From Antarcticibacterium flavum (GTDB taxonomy: Bacteria; Bacteroidota; Bacteroidia; Flavobacteriales; Flavobacteriaceae), in contig NZ_CP040812.1 in NCBI RefSeq assembly GCF_006159205.1, positions 2,852,001 to 2,916,000 on the forward strand: 64,000 nt of DNA, read 5' to 3'. Below the pieces are notes generated by a model that made no database searches, had not been told where the DNA came from, and saw nothing but the letters and a program-made list of their open reading frames with translations. A program made the translations under genes and the position numbers. Positions 17,491 through 26,165 of this stretch are shown piece by piece (the stretch's first letter is position 1; each line of letters opens with the position of its first letter).

Positions 17491-18759
17491 ATGAAGAAAA
17501 AGACACTCATCATAATAAGTGTAATTGCTGTATTGCTTATAATACTCCTTATAGGAGGAAAGAAAGCCGGATGGTTCGGTGATTCAGGAAATCTTAAGGA
17601 GGTTGAGATCACGAAACTGGAACAAATTCAAATCGTGGAAACGGTTGCTGCAACCGGTAAGATCCAGCCGGCTACAGAGGTGAAGTTGTCTTCTGAAGTT
17701 TCAGGAGAGATCATTGAATTGCCCATTGTGGAAGGTCAATTGGTGGAGAAAGGCGATCTTTTGGTTCGTATTAATCCAGATCTTTACCAATCCAGCTTGC
17801 AACGCTCCCGGGCAGGTTTGCAAAATGTGCGTGCCTCCCATTCCCAGGCTGAGGCTTCTTTGAGGGAAGCAAAAGCAAATTATGACCGTAATAAACAACT
17901 TTTTGAAAGAGGGGTGATCTCTGGTGCAGAATGGGATCGTATAGTGGCAGCATATGAAACTGCCGAGGCCCAAAAGAATGCAGCCTATTACAGCATGCAA
18001 AGTGCAGCCGCTACTGTTACCGAAGCTACAGATAACCTTGCAAGAACTACAATTTATTCGCCAATGAGAGGAACCATTTCCAGGCTTGATGTGGAACTTG
18101 GAGAAAGGGTAGTGGGAACCCAGCAAATGGCAGGAACAGAGATTATGAGGGTAGCCAATTTATCCAATATGGAAGTGGTGGTGGATGTAAATGAGAATGA
18201 CATTGTAAAAATATCTATTGGCGATTCTACTATTGTTGAAGTAGACGCTTACCTAAAGAGGGAATTTAAAGGAGTGGTAACCGAGATCTCAAACTCTGCC
18301 ATAGAAGGTTTAACGGCAGATCAGGTTACAAATTTCAAAGTGAAGGTGCAAATCCTGGAGAATTCCTATGCCGATCTACTTGAAGGCAGGCCAGAGAATT
18401 ATTCTCCGTTCAGGCCTGGAATGACGGCTACAGTAGATATTATTACAAGGAAGAAGGACAACGTGCTTGGAGTACCAATTAGTGCCATAGTGATCAAGAA
18501 TGATACTGCTACCGGCCCACAGGCGGGACGAACTCCTCCTGCAGGCAATCAAAAATTTGAAACCGTCTTTGTGAAGGATGGAAATCTTGCTAAATTGCGG
18601 GTTGTAACAACCGGCATCCAGGATGATCGTAACATTGAGATCATAACGGGGCTGGAAGAAGGGGAAACTGTGATAACAGGGCCATACAATACGGTTACCA
18701 AAAGCCTGAAAAATGGGGATGAGGTAAGTGTTGGGAACGGTGGTAAGCCTTCAGAATAA
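17491..18759 (+). CDS. Periplasmic adaptor (MacA/HlyD type), second of two
   Basis: 422 residues: an N-terminal anchor (about 4-22), a lipoyl-type domain ('VKLSSEVSGEIIELPIVEGQ' and 'VEKGDLLVRINPDLY'), a long Ala/Glu/Gln-rich hairpin (about 100-180), a beta-barrel domain and a longer C-terminal membrane-proximal domain than the first adaptor. It includes a flexible Thr/Pro/Gly loop ('GPQAGRTPPAGNQ'). It starts three bases after the TolC stop. Two adaptors in one operon could mean a hetero-oligomeric adaptor ring, or two alternative assemblies sharing the TolC. Confidence 0.9.
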   Translation: MKKKTLIIISVIAVLLIILLIGGKKAGWFGDSGNLKEVEITKLEQIQIVETVAATGKIQPATEVKLSSEVSGEIIELPIVEGQLVEKGDLLVRINPDLYQSSLQRSRAGLQNVRASHSQAEASLREAKANYDRNKQLFERGVISGAEWDRIVAAYETAEAQKNAAYYSMQSAAATVTEATDNLARTTIYSPMRGTISRLDVELGERVVGTQQMAGTEIMRVANLSNMEVVVDVNENDIVKISIGDSTIVEVDAYLKREFKGVVTEISNSAIEGLTADQVTNFKVKVQILENSYADLLEGRPENYSPFRPGMTATVDIITRKKDNVLGVPISAIVIKNDTATGPQAGRTPPAGNQKFETVFVKDGNLAKLRVVTTGIQDDRNIEIITGLEEGETVITGPYNTVTKSLKNGDEVSVGNGGKPSE

Positions 18760-18771
18760 AAGAAACATACC

Positions 18772-19443
18772 TTGCATACCATACTTTGTTTAGAAACCGC
18801 ATCTACAAACTGCTCTGTAGCCATTGGCCGCGAGGGAGAGATCCTTGGCTTAAAGGAAGATTACAGTAAGAATTTTTCTCACGCAGAAAGATTGCACATA
18901 TTTATTGAGGAAATTCTAAAGGAGAATAACCTTACTTTTAAGGACCTAGATGCCATTGCAATAAGTGAAGGGCCGGGTTCCTATACCGGTCTACGCATTG
19001 GGGTCTCGGCGGCAAAAGGCCTTTGCTATTCCCTGGAATTGCCTTTAATTGCCGTCCCTACGCTTACATCCCTGGCATCACAGGTGAAGGTGGATGATGA
19101 AACTAATAATGAATTTGTCATTCCTATGATGGATGCCCGCAGAATGGAGGTCTATACTGCCGTTTATGATGCCGGCGGTAATCAAATTGAGCCTGTATCT
19201 GCTAAGATCCTGGATGAGAATTCTTACACTTCTTATCTTGAGAAGGGAAAAGTCCATTTTATTGGTAGCGGGGTGGAAAAATTTGAAAAAATATGCAGTC
19301 ACCCCAATGCAAATTTCATTAGGGAGAAACTGCCATCAGCAAAAGAAATGGTAAAGATTGCCGCAATGAGGTACAAAAATAGCGACCTGGAAGATGTCGC
19401 TTATTTTGTCCCTTATTACCTTAAGGATTTTATCGCAGGTTAA
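18772..19443 (+). CDS. tsaB: tRNA threonylcarbamoyladenosine biosynthesis protein TsaB
   Basis: 223 residues, typical TsaB length. The ASKHA-fold opening 'ILCLETASTNCSVAIG' and the TsaB motif 'AISEGPGSYTGLRIGVSAAKG' are present. TsaB is the partner of TsaD and TsaE in making t6A37 on ANN-decoding tRNAs, in the cytoplasm. I take the TTG at 18772 as the start: it gives the residues expected directly before the first beta-strand, and no ATG or GTG is placed better. The gene starts 12 bp after the adaptor stop. Its TAA shares the four bases TTAA with the stop codon of the convergent mscS gene. Confidence 0.93.
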   Translation: MHTILCLETASTNCSVAIGREGEILGLKEDYSKNFSHAERLHIFIEEILKENNLTFKDLDAIAISEGPGSYTGLRIGVSAAKGLCYSLELPLIAVPTLTSLASQVKVDDETNNEFVIPMMDARRMEVYTAVYDAGGNQIEPVSAKILDENSYTSYLEKGKVHFIGSGVEKFEKICSHPNANFIREKLPSAKEMVKIAAMRYKNSDLEDVAYFVPYYLKDFIAG

Positions 19444-20348
19444 GCCTTTTTTCCTGCCTCCTGGGAATTCATTTCCTTTGAGTGATCGTAAAAATGCACA
19501 TCTCTTTGCGGGAATGGAATTGTAATACCTGCGGCTTCAAGTCTCACTTTAGCCTCTTCGATTGTATACCAGCTACAGGTCCAGAAATGGTCATTCACAG
19601 CCCAAAATCTAACAGAAAAGTTAACAGAGCTGTCTGCCAGTTCGGTTACCACTACCATTGGTTCAGGTTCAGGAAGAATGTTCTCCTGCTCTTTAAGCAA
19701 GTTTAAAAGGATCTCCTTCGCAAGTTTAACATCGCTATCGTAAGAAACGCCAATGGTGATTGCAGCCCTTCTTTTTCCTTCTACCGTATAGTTTATAATA
19801 TTATCATTTGTTAACTGGCCATTTGGAATTATAGCCAGTTGGTTTCCAAAAGTATTCAATTTGGTATAGAATAAAGAGGTTTCCTTTACAGACCCAGATA
19901 CTCCTTTGGCTTCGATCCAGTCTCCAACCTTAAAGGGTTTAAGAATGAGTATGAGTACCCCACCGGCAAAATTTGAAAGGGAGCCTTGCAGGGCCAGGCC
20001 AATAGCAAGACCGGCAGCTCCAATAACCGCTACCAGTGAAGTGGTTTCAAATCCAAGTTGAGTGATCACCAGGATGACCAGTAGAATTCGCAGGCCTACG
20101 CTTATAAGGCTTATCGCAAAATTTTCGATGGTTTTATCGTAACCTCTCTTGTGGATTATTTTTCTTACCTGGGAGGTGAAGATCTTAATAAACCAAAGAC
20201 CAAAAAGGAGAAGAAAGATTGCAGCTATAAAACTGGGAAGGTAATCTATCAATTTATCTACAAACTCACCCAGATAAACCGCATAATCATCAATGTAATC
20301 CATATATAAAAACTTTGCTGCAAAGTGAATGAATTTTGATATACCCAA
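19440..20348 (-). CDS. Small-conductance mechanosensitive channel, MscS family
   Basis: 302 residues. Three N-terminal helices are present (about 30-52, 75-97 and 105-130), the last being the pore helix 'GAAGLAIGLALQGSLSNFAGG', which carries the Ala/Gly packing pattern of MscS TM3. The beta domain and C-terminal cage follow ('LKPFKVGDWIEAKGVSGSV', the MscS signature). The channel opens under membrane tension to release osmolytes. The gene converges on tsaB with overlapping stop codons. An internal ATG at residue 16 would remove some N-terminal residues and is an alternative start. Confidence 0.93.
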   Translation of the reverse strand: MGISKFIHFAAKFLYMDYIDDYAVYLGEFVDKLIDYLPSFIAAIFLLLFGLWFIKIFTSQVRKIIHKRGYDKTIENFAISLISVGLRILLVILVITQLGFETTSLVAVIGAAGLAIGLALQGSLSNFAGGVLILILKPFKVGDWIEAKGVSGSVKETSLFYTKLNTFGNQLAIIPNGQLTNDNIINYTVEGKRRAAITIGVSYDSDVKLAKEILLNLLKEQENILPEPEPMVVVTELADSSVNFSVRFWAVNDHFWTCSWYTIEEAKVRLEAAGITIPFPQRDVHFYDHSKEMNSQEAGKKA

Positions 20349-20442
20349 AAGGAAAACAAATGTTAAAAATTGTTAAAAATGTATAGTGTTGTTTGGCTTT
20401 TAATTAGACAATAAATTATTTGAATTGGAAAGGAAATAAAAA

Positions 20443-20462
20443 ATCCCGGCGCTAACCGGGAT
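20443..20462 (-). terminator. Terminator after the dodecin gene
   Basis: On the minus strand the hairpin ATCCCGG / CCGGGAT (loop of 6) is followed by a T-rich tract (TTTTTTATTT). It sits 8 bp after the dodecin stop. Confidence 0.85.
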
Positions 20463-20470
20463 AAGGACCT

Positions 20471-20674
20471 TTAATGTACAACCTCAAAGGAAATTTTGAG
20501 ATTAACCCTGTACTCGGTGATGTTCTCCCCATTTACTACAGCGGTTTGTTCCTTTACATAAATAGATTTTATGTTCTTAATTGTTTTTGCAGCCTGTTTA
20601 ACCGCATTTTGGGCAGCATCTTCCCAGCTCTTACCGGAGTTTGCCATAATTTCAACAACCTTGATCAATGCCAT
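20471..20674 (-). CDS. Dodecin family flavin-binding protein
   Basis: A 67-residue protein of normal dodecin length with the family pattern: 'ALIKVVEIMANSGKSWEDAAQNAVKQAAKTIKNIKSIYVKE' is the beta-alpha-beta core, here split over positions 2-43, and the last strand is 'EYRVNLKISFEV'. Dodecins assemble into hollow 12-mers that store or buffer flavins (or CoA-like ligands) in the cytoplasm. The gene is monocistronic, with its own terminator 8 bp after the stop. Confidence 0.93.
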   Translation of the reverse strand: MALIKVVEIMANSGKSWEDAAQNAVKQAAKTIKNIKSIYVKEQTAVVNGENITEYRVNLKISFEVVH

Positions 20675-20843
20675 AATTTAAAATGTTTAGTTAGTAAATG
20701 TTTTTAAAGCAATAAGTTACGAAAAACCGGACTACAGTAATTTAAAAGGCTGTTAAAGGAAATCTCTTAAACTTTTAATAACCTTGAAAAGCGAATTTTT
20801 AAATTAAAATACTTCAATTTTGTAGGTTAAGAACCTGTCCTGT

Positions 20844-23114
20844 ATGGAAGATGTGTATGTTGTAATGCTCGTGGCCCTTTTTGCCCTGGCCATTACAGAT
20901 CTTGTAGTAGGCGTAAGCAATGATGCCGTAAACTTCCTTAATTCTGCAATTGGGTCCAAAGCCGTACCCCTGCGTACAATTTTAATTGTGGCGAGCCTTG
21001 GAGTGGCGGTTGGTGCTGTATTCTCTAGTGGCCTTATGGAGGTTGCCAGGGAGGGTATTTTCATCCCGGGTAAATTCTATTTTGAAGAGATCATGATCAT
21101 CTTTATGGCTGTGATGATCGCAGATATTTTACTACTGGATTTCTTTAATTCCATTGGTTTACCAACTTCCACTACAGTTTCCATTGTTTTTGAATTACTT
21201 GGTGCTGCTGTATGTGTTTCCCTTCTTAAGATCCATTATTCCAGTGGTGACTACGCGAGCATATATGATTATATCAATACTGCAAAGGCTACCCAGATCA
21301 TTTCGGGGATCCTTCTCTCTGTTGTCATAGCATTTACAATTGGAGCAATTGTGCAGTACTTTTCAAGACTTATTTTCTCATTTCAATATGAGAAAAAGAT
21401 CAAATATGTAGGCGCTGCTTTTGGCGGACTTTCCTTCACCGCGATTCTTTATTTCATATTGATGAAGGGGCTTAAAAGTATTGCGATCGTTCCTGCCGGT
21501 TTACTGGAATATGTGAGCAATAACGCCTTGTTTATCGTCCTCATTTCATTTTTGATATTCACTATACTTTCCCAGGTAATAATTTCTTTTTTCAGGATTA
21601 ATATCCTGAAGATCATTATCCTCGTTGGAACCTTTGCCCTGGCCCTGGCTTTTGCCGGGAATGACCTGGTAAATTTTATTGGAGTACCTATTGCTGCGTG
21701 GCAATCTTTTGAGATTTGGCAGGCAGCTCACCAGGCAACCGGGGTCATGCCCAATGAATTCTTAATGGGAGACCTTTCAGGACAGGTTTCCACACCTGTT
21801 GGATTGCTTTTACTTGCCGGCATAATAATGGTAATTACTCTATGGTTCTCCAAGAAGGCAATGAAGGTAACCGATACAGAAATAAACCTAAGCCGCCAGC
21901 GGGATGGTGCTGAAAGGTTTGAACCTAATTTTATCTCCCGGGGCCTGGTTCGCTACTTTTTAGTGGTTGGTAATGTCATAGAAAGTGTCATCCCTAAAAG
22001 TTTTTCTGAAAGGCTTGGGGAAAAATTCCAAAAGAGTGAACCAGCGGCCCCGGCAGGAAGGCTTGATGCACCCTCATTTGACCTGGTGCGAGCTTCTGTA
22101 AACCTCGTGGTTGCCAGCATACTTATCTCTATTGCTACAAACTTGAAACTTCCTTTGTCCACTACCTATGTCACATTTATGGTGGCAATGGGAACTTCTC
22201 TGGCAGACAGGGCCTGGGACAGGGATAGTGCGGTGTACCGGGTGGCAGGAGTTGTGAATGTTATTGGAGGATGGTTTGTTACCGCCCTTGTGGCTTTCGC
22301 AGGTGCAGCCCTCTTTGCTGCGATTATTTATTTTGGAGGCATCATTGCTATTGCTATCCTTGTATTGGTAGCGGTTATTCTTATAGTTAGAAGTGCCATT
22401 GTGCACTCCAGGCAACTAAAAGAGGAAAAGAAACTTAAAAGATACAATCGCAGCGACCTGGTTACTATCAATGAGATAACGGTGGAAACTTCAGAAAATA
22501 TATCCAGTGTCATTGGGGGTATCAATAAAATGTATACTAAAACCGTAGACAATCTTGGCTATCATGACCTCAATAAGCTTAAAAAGAATAGTAAGGCCAT
22601 AGATAAACTGGAGGAGGAGATCGATGAACTCAAGGGGAATATCTTTTATTTTATTAAATCCCTTGATGATGACTCTGTAGAAGCAAGTAAGTTCTATATC
22701 CTTATCCTTGATTACCTGCAGGATATGGTGCAGTCAATAGGCTTTATTACCAGGAACAGCTACAATCATGTGCACAATAATCACAAGAACCTTAAATTCA
22801 ATCAAGTGCGGGATCTAAAGGGGATCGATGAGAAGATGCAAAAGCTTTTTGATGACATTCAGCATATTTTCGATACCCATAGCTTTAGCAATATAGACCA
22901 GGTGATTGCTGAAAAACAACAGCTGCTGGATCATGTTTCTGAATTGATCCAGAAACAAATAAACAGGATAAGAACTTCAGAAACAAGCCCCAAGAATACC
23001 AAGTTATACTTTGGACTCCTGCTGGAAACCAAAGACCTCATTACTTCCACAATGAGCCTGCTGCAATTGTTCCAGGAATTCAACCAGGAAGCTAAGCAAA
23101 CGATAACTTATTAA
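20844..23114 (+). CDS. PiT family inorganic phosphate transporter with C-terminal regulatory domain
   Basis: 756 residues. The N-terminal part (about 1-510) is a PiT/PHO4 permease with ten to twelve membrane helices and both inverted signature motifs ('VGVSNDAVNFLNSAIGSKA' near 22-40, and 'GNDLVNFIGVPIAAWQ' later, with 'LKLPLSTTYVTFMVAMGTSLAD'). The remaining ~230 residues are soluble and helical ('SKAIDKLEEEIDELKGN', 'LILDYLQDMVQSIGFITRN') and look PhoU-like. It imports phosphate with a cation. A fused helical domain probably replaces the separate PhoU-like protein often encoded beside PiT genes. A faint -7-like CAATTTTG lies just upstream. The heptamer repeat at 23114 follows the stop. Confidence 0.92.
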   Translation: MEDVYVVMLVALFALAITDLVVGVSNDAVNFLNSAIGSKAVPLRTILIVASLGVAVGAVFSSGLMEVAREGIFIPGKFYFEEIMIIFMAVMIADILLLDFFNSIGLPTSTTVSIVFELLGAAVCVSLLKIHYSSGDYASIYDYINTAKATQIISGILLSVVIAFTIGAIVQYFSRLIFSFQYEKKIKYVGAAFGGLSFTAILYFILMKGLKSIAIVPAGLLEYVSNNALFIVLISFLIFTILSQVIISFFRINILKIIILVGTFALALAFAGNDLVNFIGVPIAAWQSFEIWQAAHQATGVMPNEFLMGDLSGQVSTPVGLLLLAGIIMVITLWFSKKAMKVTDTEINLSRQRDGAERFEPNFISRGLVRYFLVVGNVIESVIPKSFSERLGEKFQKSEPAAPAGRLDAPSFDLVRASVNLVVASILISIATNLKLPLSTTYVTFMVAMGTSLADRAWDRDSAVYRVAGVVNVIGGWFVTALVAFAGAALFAAIIYFGGIIAIAILVLVAVILIVRSAIVHSRQLKEEKKLKRYNRSDLVTINEITVETSENISSVIGGINKMYTKTVDNLGYHDLNKLKKNSKAIDKLEEEIDELKGNIFYFIKSLDDDSVEASKFYILILDYLQDMVQSIGFITRNSYNHVHNNHKNLKFNQVRDLKGIDEKMQKLFDDIQHIFDTHSFSNIDQVIAEKQQLLDHVSELIQKQINRIRTSETSPKNTKLYFGLLLETKDLITSTMSLLQLFQEFNQEAKQTITY

Positions 23115-23141
23115 GTGTTACGAGTTATGAGTTAGGAGTTA
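23114..23141. repeat. Heptamer tandem tract (TAACTCC family, four degenerate copies)
   Basis: Read on the minus strand, the units are TAACTCC, TAACTCA, TAACTCG and TAACACT. The same 7-bp family occurs as a cleaner array at 54982-55023 on the other strand. The tract begins at the last base of the pit stop codon, in the convergent gap between pit and the nfu gene. Confidence 0.7.
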
Positions 23142-23252
23142 TGCAGTTGTAGAGAAGAGAAAAGAGATAAATTGTGACAGGTTATTTTTCCTTGTCCTCT
23201 TTCCTCTCCTTCTATACTATAAGTATGTTTTGCCTAAATCCTCGTAATCCTT

Positions 23253-24161
23253 TTACCCGTTTACAGCCTCCACATACTCCACCTGCCCGTGTAACATATC
23301 TCTCATCATAGTCTCTATCCCATTCTTAAGAGTGGCAGTGGAGGAAGGGCAGCCACTGCAGGCTCCCTGTAGGATCACTTTTACTGTTTTGGTGTCGGGG
23401 TTATAAGAATCAAAAACAATATTACCTCCATCACTGGCAACAGCAGGTTTAATATATTCATCAAGAATATTAACCACTTCTTTCGAGATATCATCCAGCT
23501 CTCTAACAGGGGCGGGAGCTGCTTCCTGTTTTTGCTCCGTCTTTTTTGGATGCTCCTTTAAGAGTACTTCATTTCCTTCCTGCAGGTAGTTTCTTATGAA
23601 TTCCCGAAGCTCAAGAGTAATTTCATCCCACTCTGCAATATCATATTTGTGTATGGAGATATAGTTCTCATCCATAAAAACTTCCTTTACGAAAGGGAAG
23701 TGGAATAGTTGCTTTGCAAGAGGGGCATTCCTGGCCGCATCAATATTCTTGAATTCCACCCCGGATATAACAAGTTTTTTGTTCGCGACAAACTTCATCA
23801 CTACAGGGTTAGGAGTGCTTTCTGCATATACAGTTACCGGAACTTTCTTGGTCGTAGTTTGATTTTCCTGCTTCAGGATCTCGCCGCCGTTGTTCATGTA
23901 CTCTCTTAGCTGGTCTGCTACCTCTTCCTGTACATCTGCCCATTCCACTATATTATATTTCTCAATAGCTATGAAATTTTGAGCTATAAAAACCGTTTTC
24001 ACAAAAGGAAGATGGAATAACTGCTGGGCAAGTGGCGATTTAGAGGCCTCCTCAATATTGCCAAATTCAAAACTTTCATGCCTCGTAAGGAATTGATTTG
24101 TTTCAAATTTTACGATAGCAGCATTATTGGTGGGTTGTATATTGATCGTGTATGTACTCAT
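23253..24161 (-). CDS. NifU-like iron-sulfur scaffold with duplicated Nfu N-domain
   Basis: 302 residues from the ATG at 24161; an in-frame ATG six codons upstream (24179) is possible, but the N-domain begins at the second. There are two tandem Nfu-N (scaffold N-terminal) domains, about residues 4-90 ('SPLAQQLFHLPFVKTVFIAQNFIAI') and 105-195 ('APLAKQLFHFPFVKEVFMDENYISI'). A Pro/Ala/Gln/Lys linker follows, then a NifU C-terminal domain with the Fe-S binding pair C268/C271 in 'GACSGCPSS'. It should assemble or carry Fe-S clusters to apo-proteins in the cytoplasm. The N-domain duplication is internal and probably functional. A -7-like TAATTTTG (24184-24177, minus) precedes it. Confidence 0.92.
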   Translation of the reverse strand: MSTYTINIQPTNNAAIVKFETNQFLTRHESFEFGNIEEASKSPLAQQLFHLPFVKTVFIAQNFIAIEKYNIVEWADVQEEVADQLREYMNNGGEILKQENQTTTKKVPVTVYAESTPNPVVMKFVANKKLVISGVEFKNIDAARNAPLAKQLFHFPFVKEVFMDENYISIHKYDIAEWDEITLELREFIRNYLQEGNEVLLKEHPKKTEQKQEAAPAPVRELDDISKEVVNILDEYIKPAVASDGGNIVFDSYNPDTKTVKVILQGACSGCPSSTATLKNGIETMMRDMLHGQVEYVEAVNG

Positions 24162-24306
24162 ATTTAATATTTTAGGCAAAATTACTAAAAGAAAGCTGGT
24201 AATCTATATATTTACAATTGATATTGGGGCAATCTTCATAAGGTTTTTTTATTTCTGCAGTAGAACACTCGCAGGGAAGATTTTCTCTCTTTTTTATATA
24301 CATTGA

Positions 24307-25320
24307 ATGAAAAACTGGTATTTTATTTCCCTTATGTTGGTATTGCTACTGGCACCGGTCAAGATAAAAGCCCAGGAGGTAATTCCTACCTATTCAGATT
24401 ACCTAACAGACAATCTTTACCTCCTGCACCCTTCTATGGCAGGAGCTTCCAATTTCAATAAAATAAGGCTCACTGCAAGGCAACAATGGTTTGACGTGAA
24501 AAATGCCCCTTCTTTACAAACTTTAAGCATTCATGGCCGCATGGGAGAACGTGTAGGAGTGGGAGGGATCGCCTTTAATGACCAGAATGGGAATTATTCC
24601 CGGCGGGGGGTATACGCCACCTTTGCCTATCATTTACTGTTTTCAAGAAGCGAGCTGGATTTAAACCAATTATCCTTCGGGATTAGTGGTGGTATCATCC
24701 AGCATAGCCTGGATCAAAGTAATTTTACCGTTTTTGATCCTGCCCTGGGTAGCGGGAATTTATCTGATTTTTATGGCAATATGGATGTAGGAGTCTCTTA
24801 TTACTATTTTGATTTCTTCGCTCACCTAACTGCTAAGAATATTCTGGGGGTGAAAAGGGAGCTTTTTTATTCAGATGCCGTTCCTAATAATCAGCGAAAA
24901 TATCTCGTTTCTGCCGGTTATGTTTTTAATCCCCGTGGCAAGCGTTGGAGCTATGAGCCATCCCTGCTCTTTCAATGGAGGGAGCAAACTGCAGAAAGGG
25001 CTATAGATGTAAATTTCAAAGCCTACAGAGACCTTGAAAATGGGCTTTTATTTGGTGGATTGTCCTACAGGCGTAGTTTTGAGGGGGCAGAGTATACCAC
25101 ATCGGGGCAGGAGGTAAGGAGCCAGCAGTTACAATATTTCACTCCATTTCTTGGAATGGAATATAAAAGGTTTCTTTTCGCATATACCTATTCCCACCAA
25201 GTAAATTCAGTAGTGCTAAGCACGCAGGGATTCCACCAGATCACCCTTGGATATAATTTTGGAGAGAACAGGGCCAGATATGACTGTGTGTGCCCTGCAG
25301 TAAATCAAAATTCAAGATAG
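24307..25320 (+). CDS. Type IX secretion membrane protein, PorP/SprF family
   Basis: 337 residues: a signal peptide (MKNWYFISLMLVLLLAPVKIKA), then the family opening 'YSDYLTDNLYLLHPSMAGAS' and 'RLTARQQWFDV', and an outer-membrane barrel with alternating aromatic strands to the end. PorP/SprF proteins are outer-membrane partners for particular T9SS substrates. Members usually sit next to a large adhesin gene; here no such adhesin is adjacent, so the partner is encoded elsewhere or the protein serves several cargos. Its last 16 bp overlap the convergent murI gene. Confidence 0.9.
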   Translation: MKNWYFISLMLVLLLAPVKIKAQEVIPTYSDYLTDNLYLLHPSMAGASNFNKIRLTARQQWFDVKNAPSLQTLSIHGRMGERVGVGGIAFNDQNGNYSRRGVYATFAYHLLFSRSELDLNQLSFGISGGIIQHSLDQSNFTVFDPALGSGNLSDFYGNMDVGVSYYYFDFFAHLTAKNILGVKRELFYSDAVPNNQRKYLVSAGYVFNPRGKRWSYEPSLLFQWREQTAERAIDVNFKAYRDLENGLLFGGLSYRRSFEGAEYTTSGQEVRSQQLQYFTPFLGMEYKRFLFAYTYSHQVNSVVLSTQGFHQITLGYNFGENRARYDCVCPAVNQNSR

Positions 25321-26096
25321 GATACTGTGTAACCATTCTGCTTTGCATTTACGAGATGACTCAATATCGCAGGGTCACTGTTGCTGAATAATGTATGTTT
25401 TCCAATAGCACCAGCCTCATGCAGGAGGTTGTTCTCAGCCAAAACTTTCCTTGTTTGCCGGGCAACTGCTTCTCCTGAATCTATTATGGTAACACCTGGA
25501 GGGAAGATCTTTCTAAGCACCGGCAAAAGGTAAGGATAATGACTACATCCAAGGACTAGATAGTCTATCTGGGCAATGAGCATAGGCTTAAGAAGCGTTC
25601 GTAAATGTAGTTCCATTTCTGGAGATTCGTGAGCCCCCTGCTCAATAAGGTCTACCAAACCCTGTCCCACTACTTCTACAATAGTGATATTCTCTTTATA
25701 AAGTTCAGATGTCTTTGAGAATAGGGCACTTGAAAGTGTGCCTTTGGTGGCAAGAATACCTATGAATTTTGTTTTGGAGCTCAAGGCTGCGGGTTTAATG
25801 GCGGGCTCGATCCCTATAAAAGGAACGTGGTAATTTGATCGCAGGTAGTCAATGGCATTGGTGGTAGCAGTATTGCAGGCAACCACAATTATCTTACAAC
25901 CCATTTCCAACAATCTGTCTGTATTCTTCTTACAAAGGGCTATGATCTCCTTAACCGGTTTTTCACCATATGGAGCATTCCTGCTATCGGCCAGGTAGAT
26001 ACTATTTTCATAGGGAAGCAATTGTATCACTTCTTTCCAAATGGAAGTTCCTCCAACTCCCGAATCAAAAAAACCAAGTGGCCCGTTATTCTCCAT
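25305..26096 (-). CDS. murI: Glutamate racemase
   Basis: 263 residues. The two catalytic cysteines are visible: C74 in 'VVACNTATTN' and C183 in 'LGCSHYPYL'. The substrate-binding opening 'GFFDSGVGG' (with D11) and 'YLADSRNAPYG' are also present. It converts L- to D-glutamate for peptidoglycan in the cytoplasm. It lies downstream of the ompH genes on the same strand but after a terminator, so it probably has its own promoter. Its 3' end overlaps the convergent porP/sprF gene by 16 bp. Confidence 0.96.
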   Translation of the reverse strand: MENNGPLGFFDSGVGGTSIWKEVIQLLPYENSIYLADSRNAPYGEKPVKEIIALCKKNTDRLLEMGCKIIVVACNTATTNAIDYLRSNYHVPFIGIEPAIKPAALSSKTKFIGILATKGTLSSALFSKTSELYKENITIVEVVGQGLVDLIEQGAHESPEMELHLRTLLKPMLIAQIDYLVLGCSHYPYLLPVLRKIFPPGVTIIDSGEAVARQTRKVLAENNLLHEAGAIGKHTLFSNSDPAILSHLVNAKQNGYTVSYLEF

Positions 26097-26102
26097 ACCT
26101 TA

Positions 26103-26139
26103 CAAAAATAAAAACTGCGCCCTAAGAAGAGCGCAGTTT
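26103..26139 (-). terminator. Terminator between ompH and murI, fused to a -7-like element
   Basis: On the minus strand AAACTGCGC / GCGCAGTTT (26139-26131 and 26120-26112, 10-nt loop) is followed by TTTTATTTTTG. The last eight bases are TATTTTTG (26110-26103), a match to the -7 consensus that lies only 6 bp before the murI start codon, which is too close for an ordinary leadered transcript. Confidence 0.8.
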
Positions 26140-26165
26140 ATGCATTTATTTATTTGTATGGAAAA

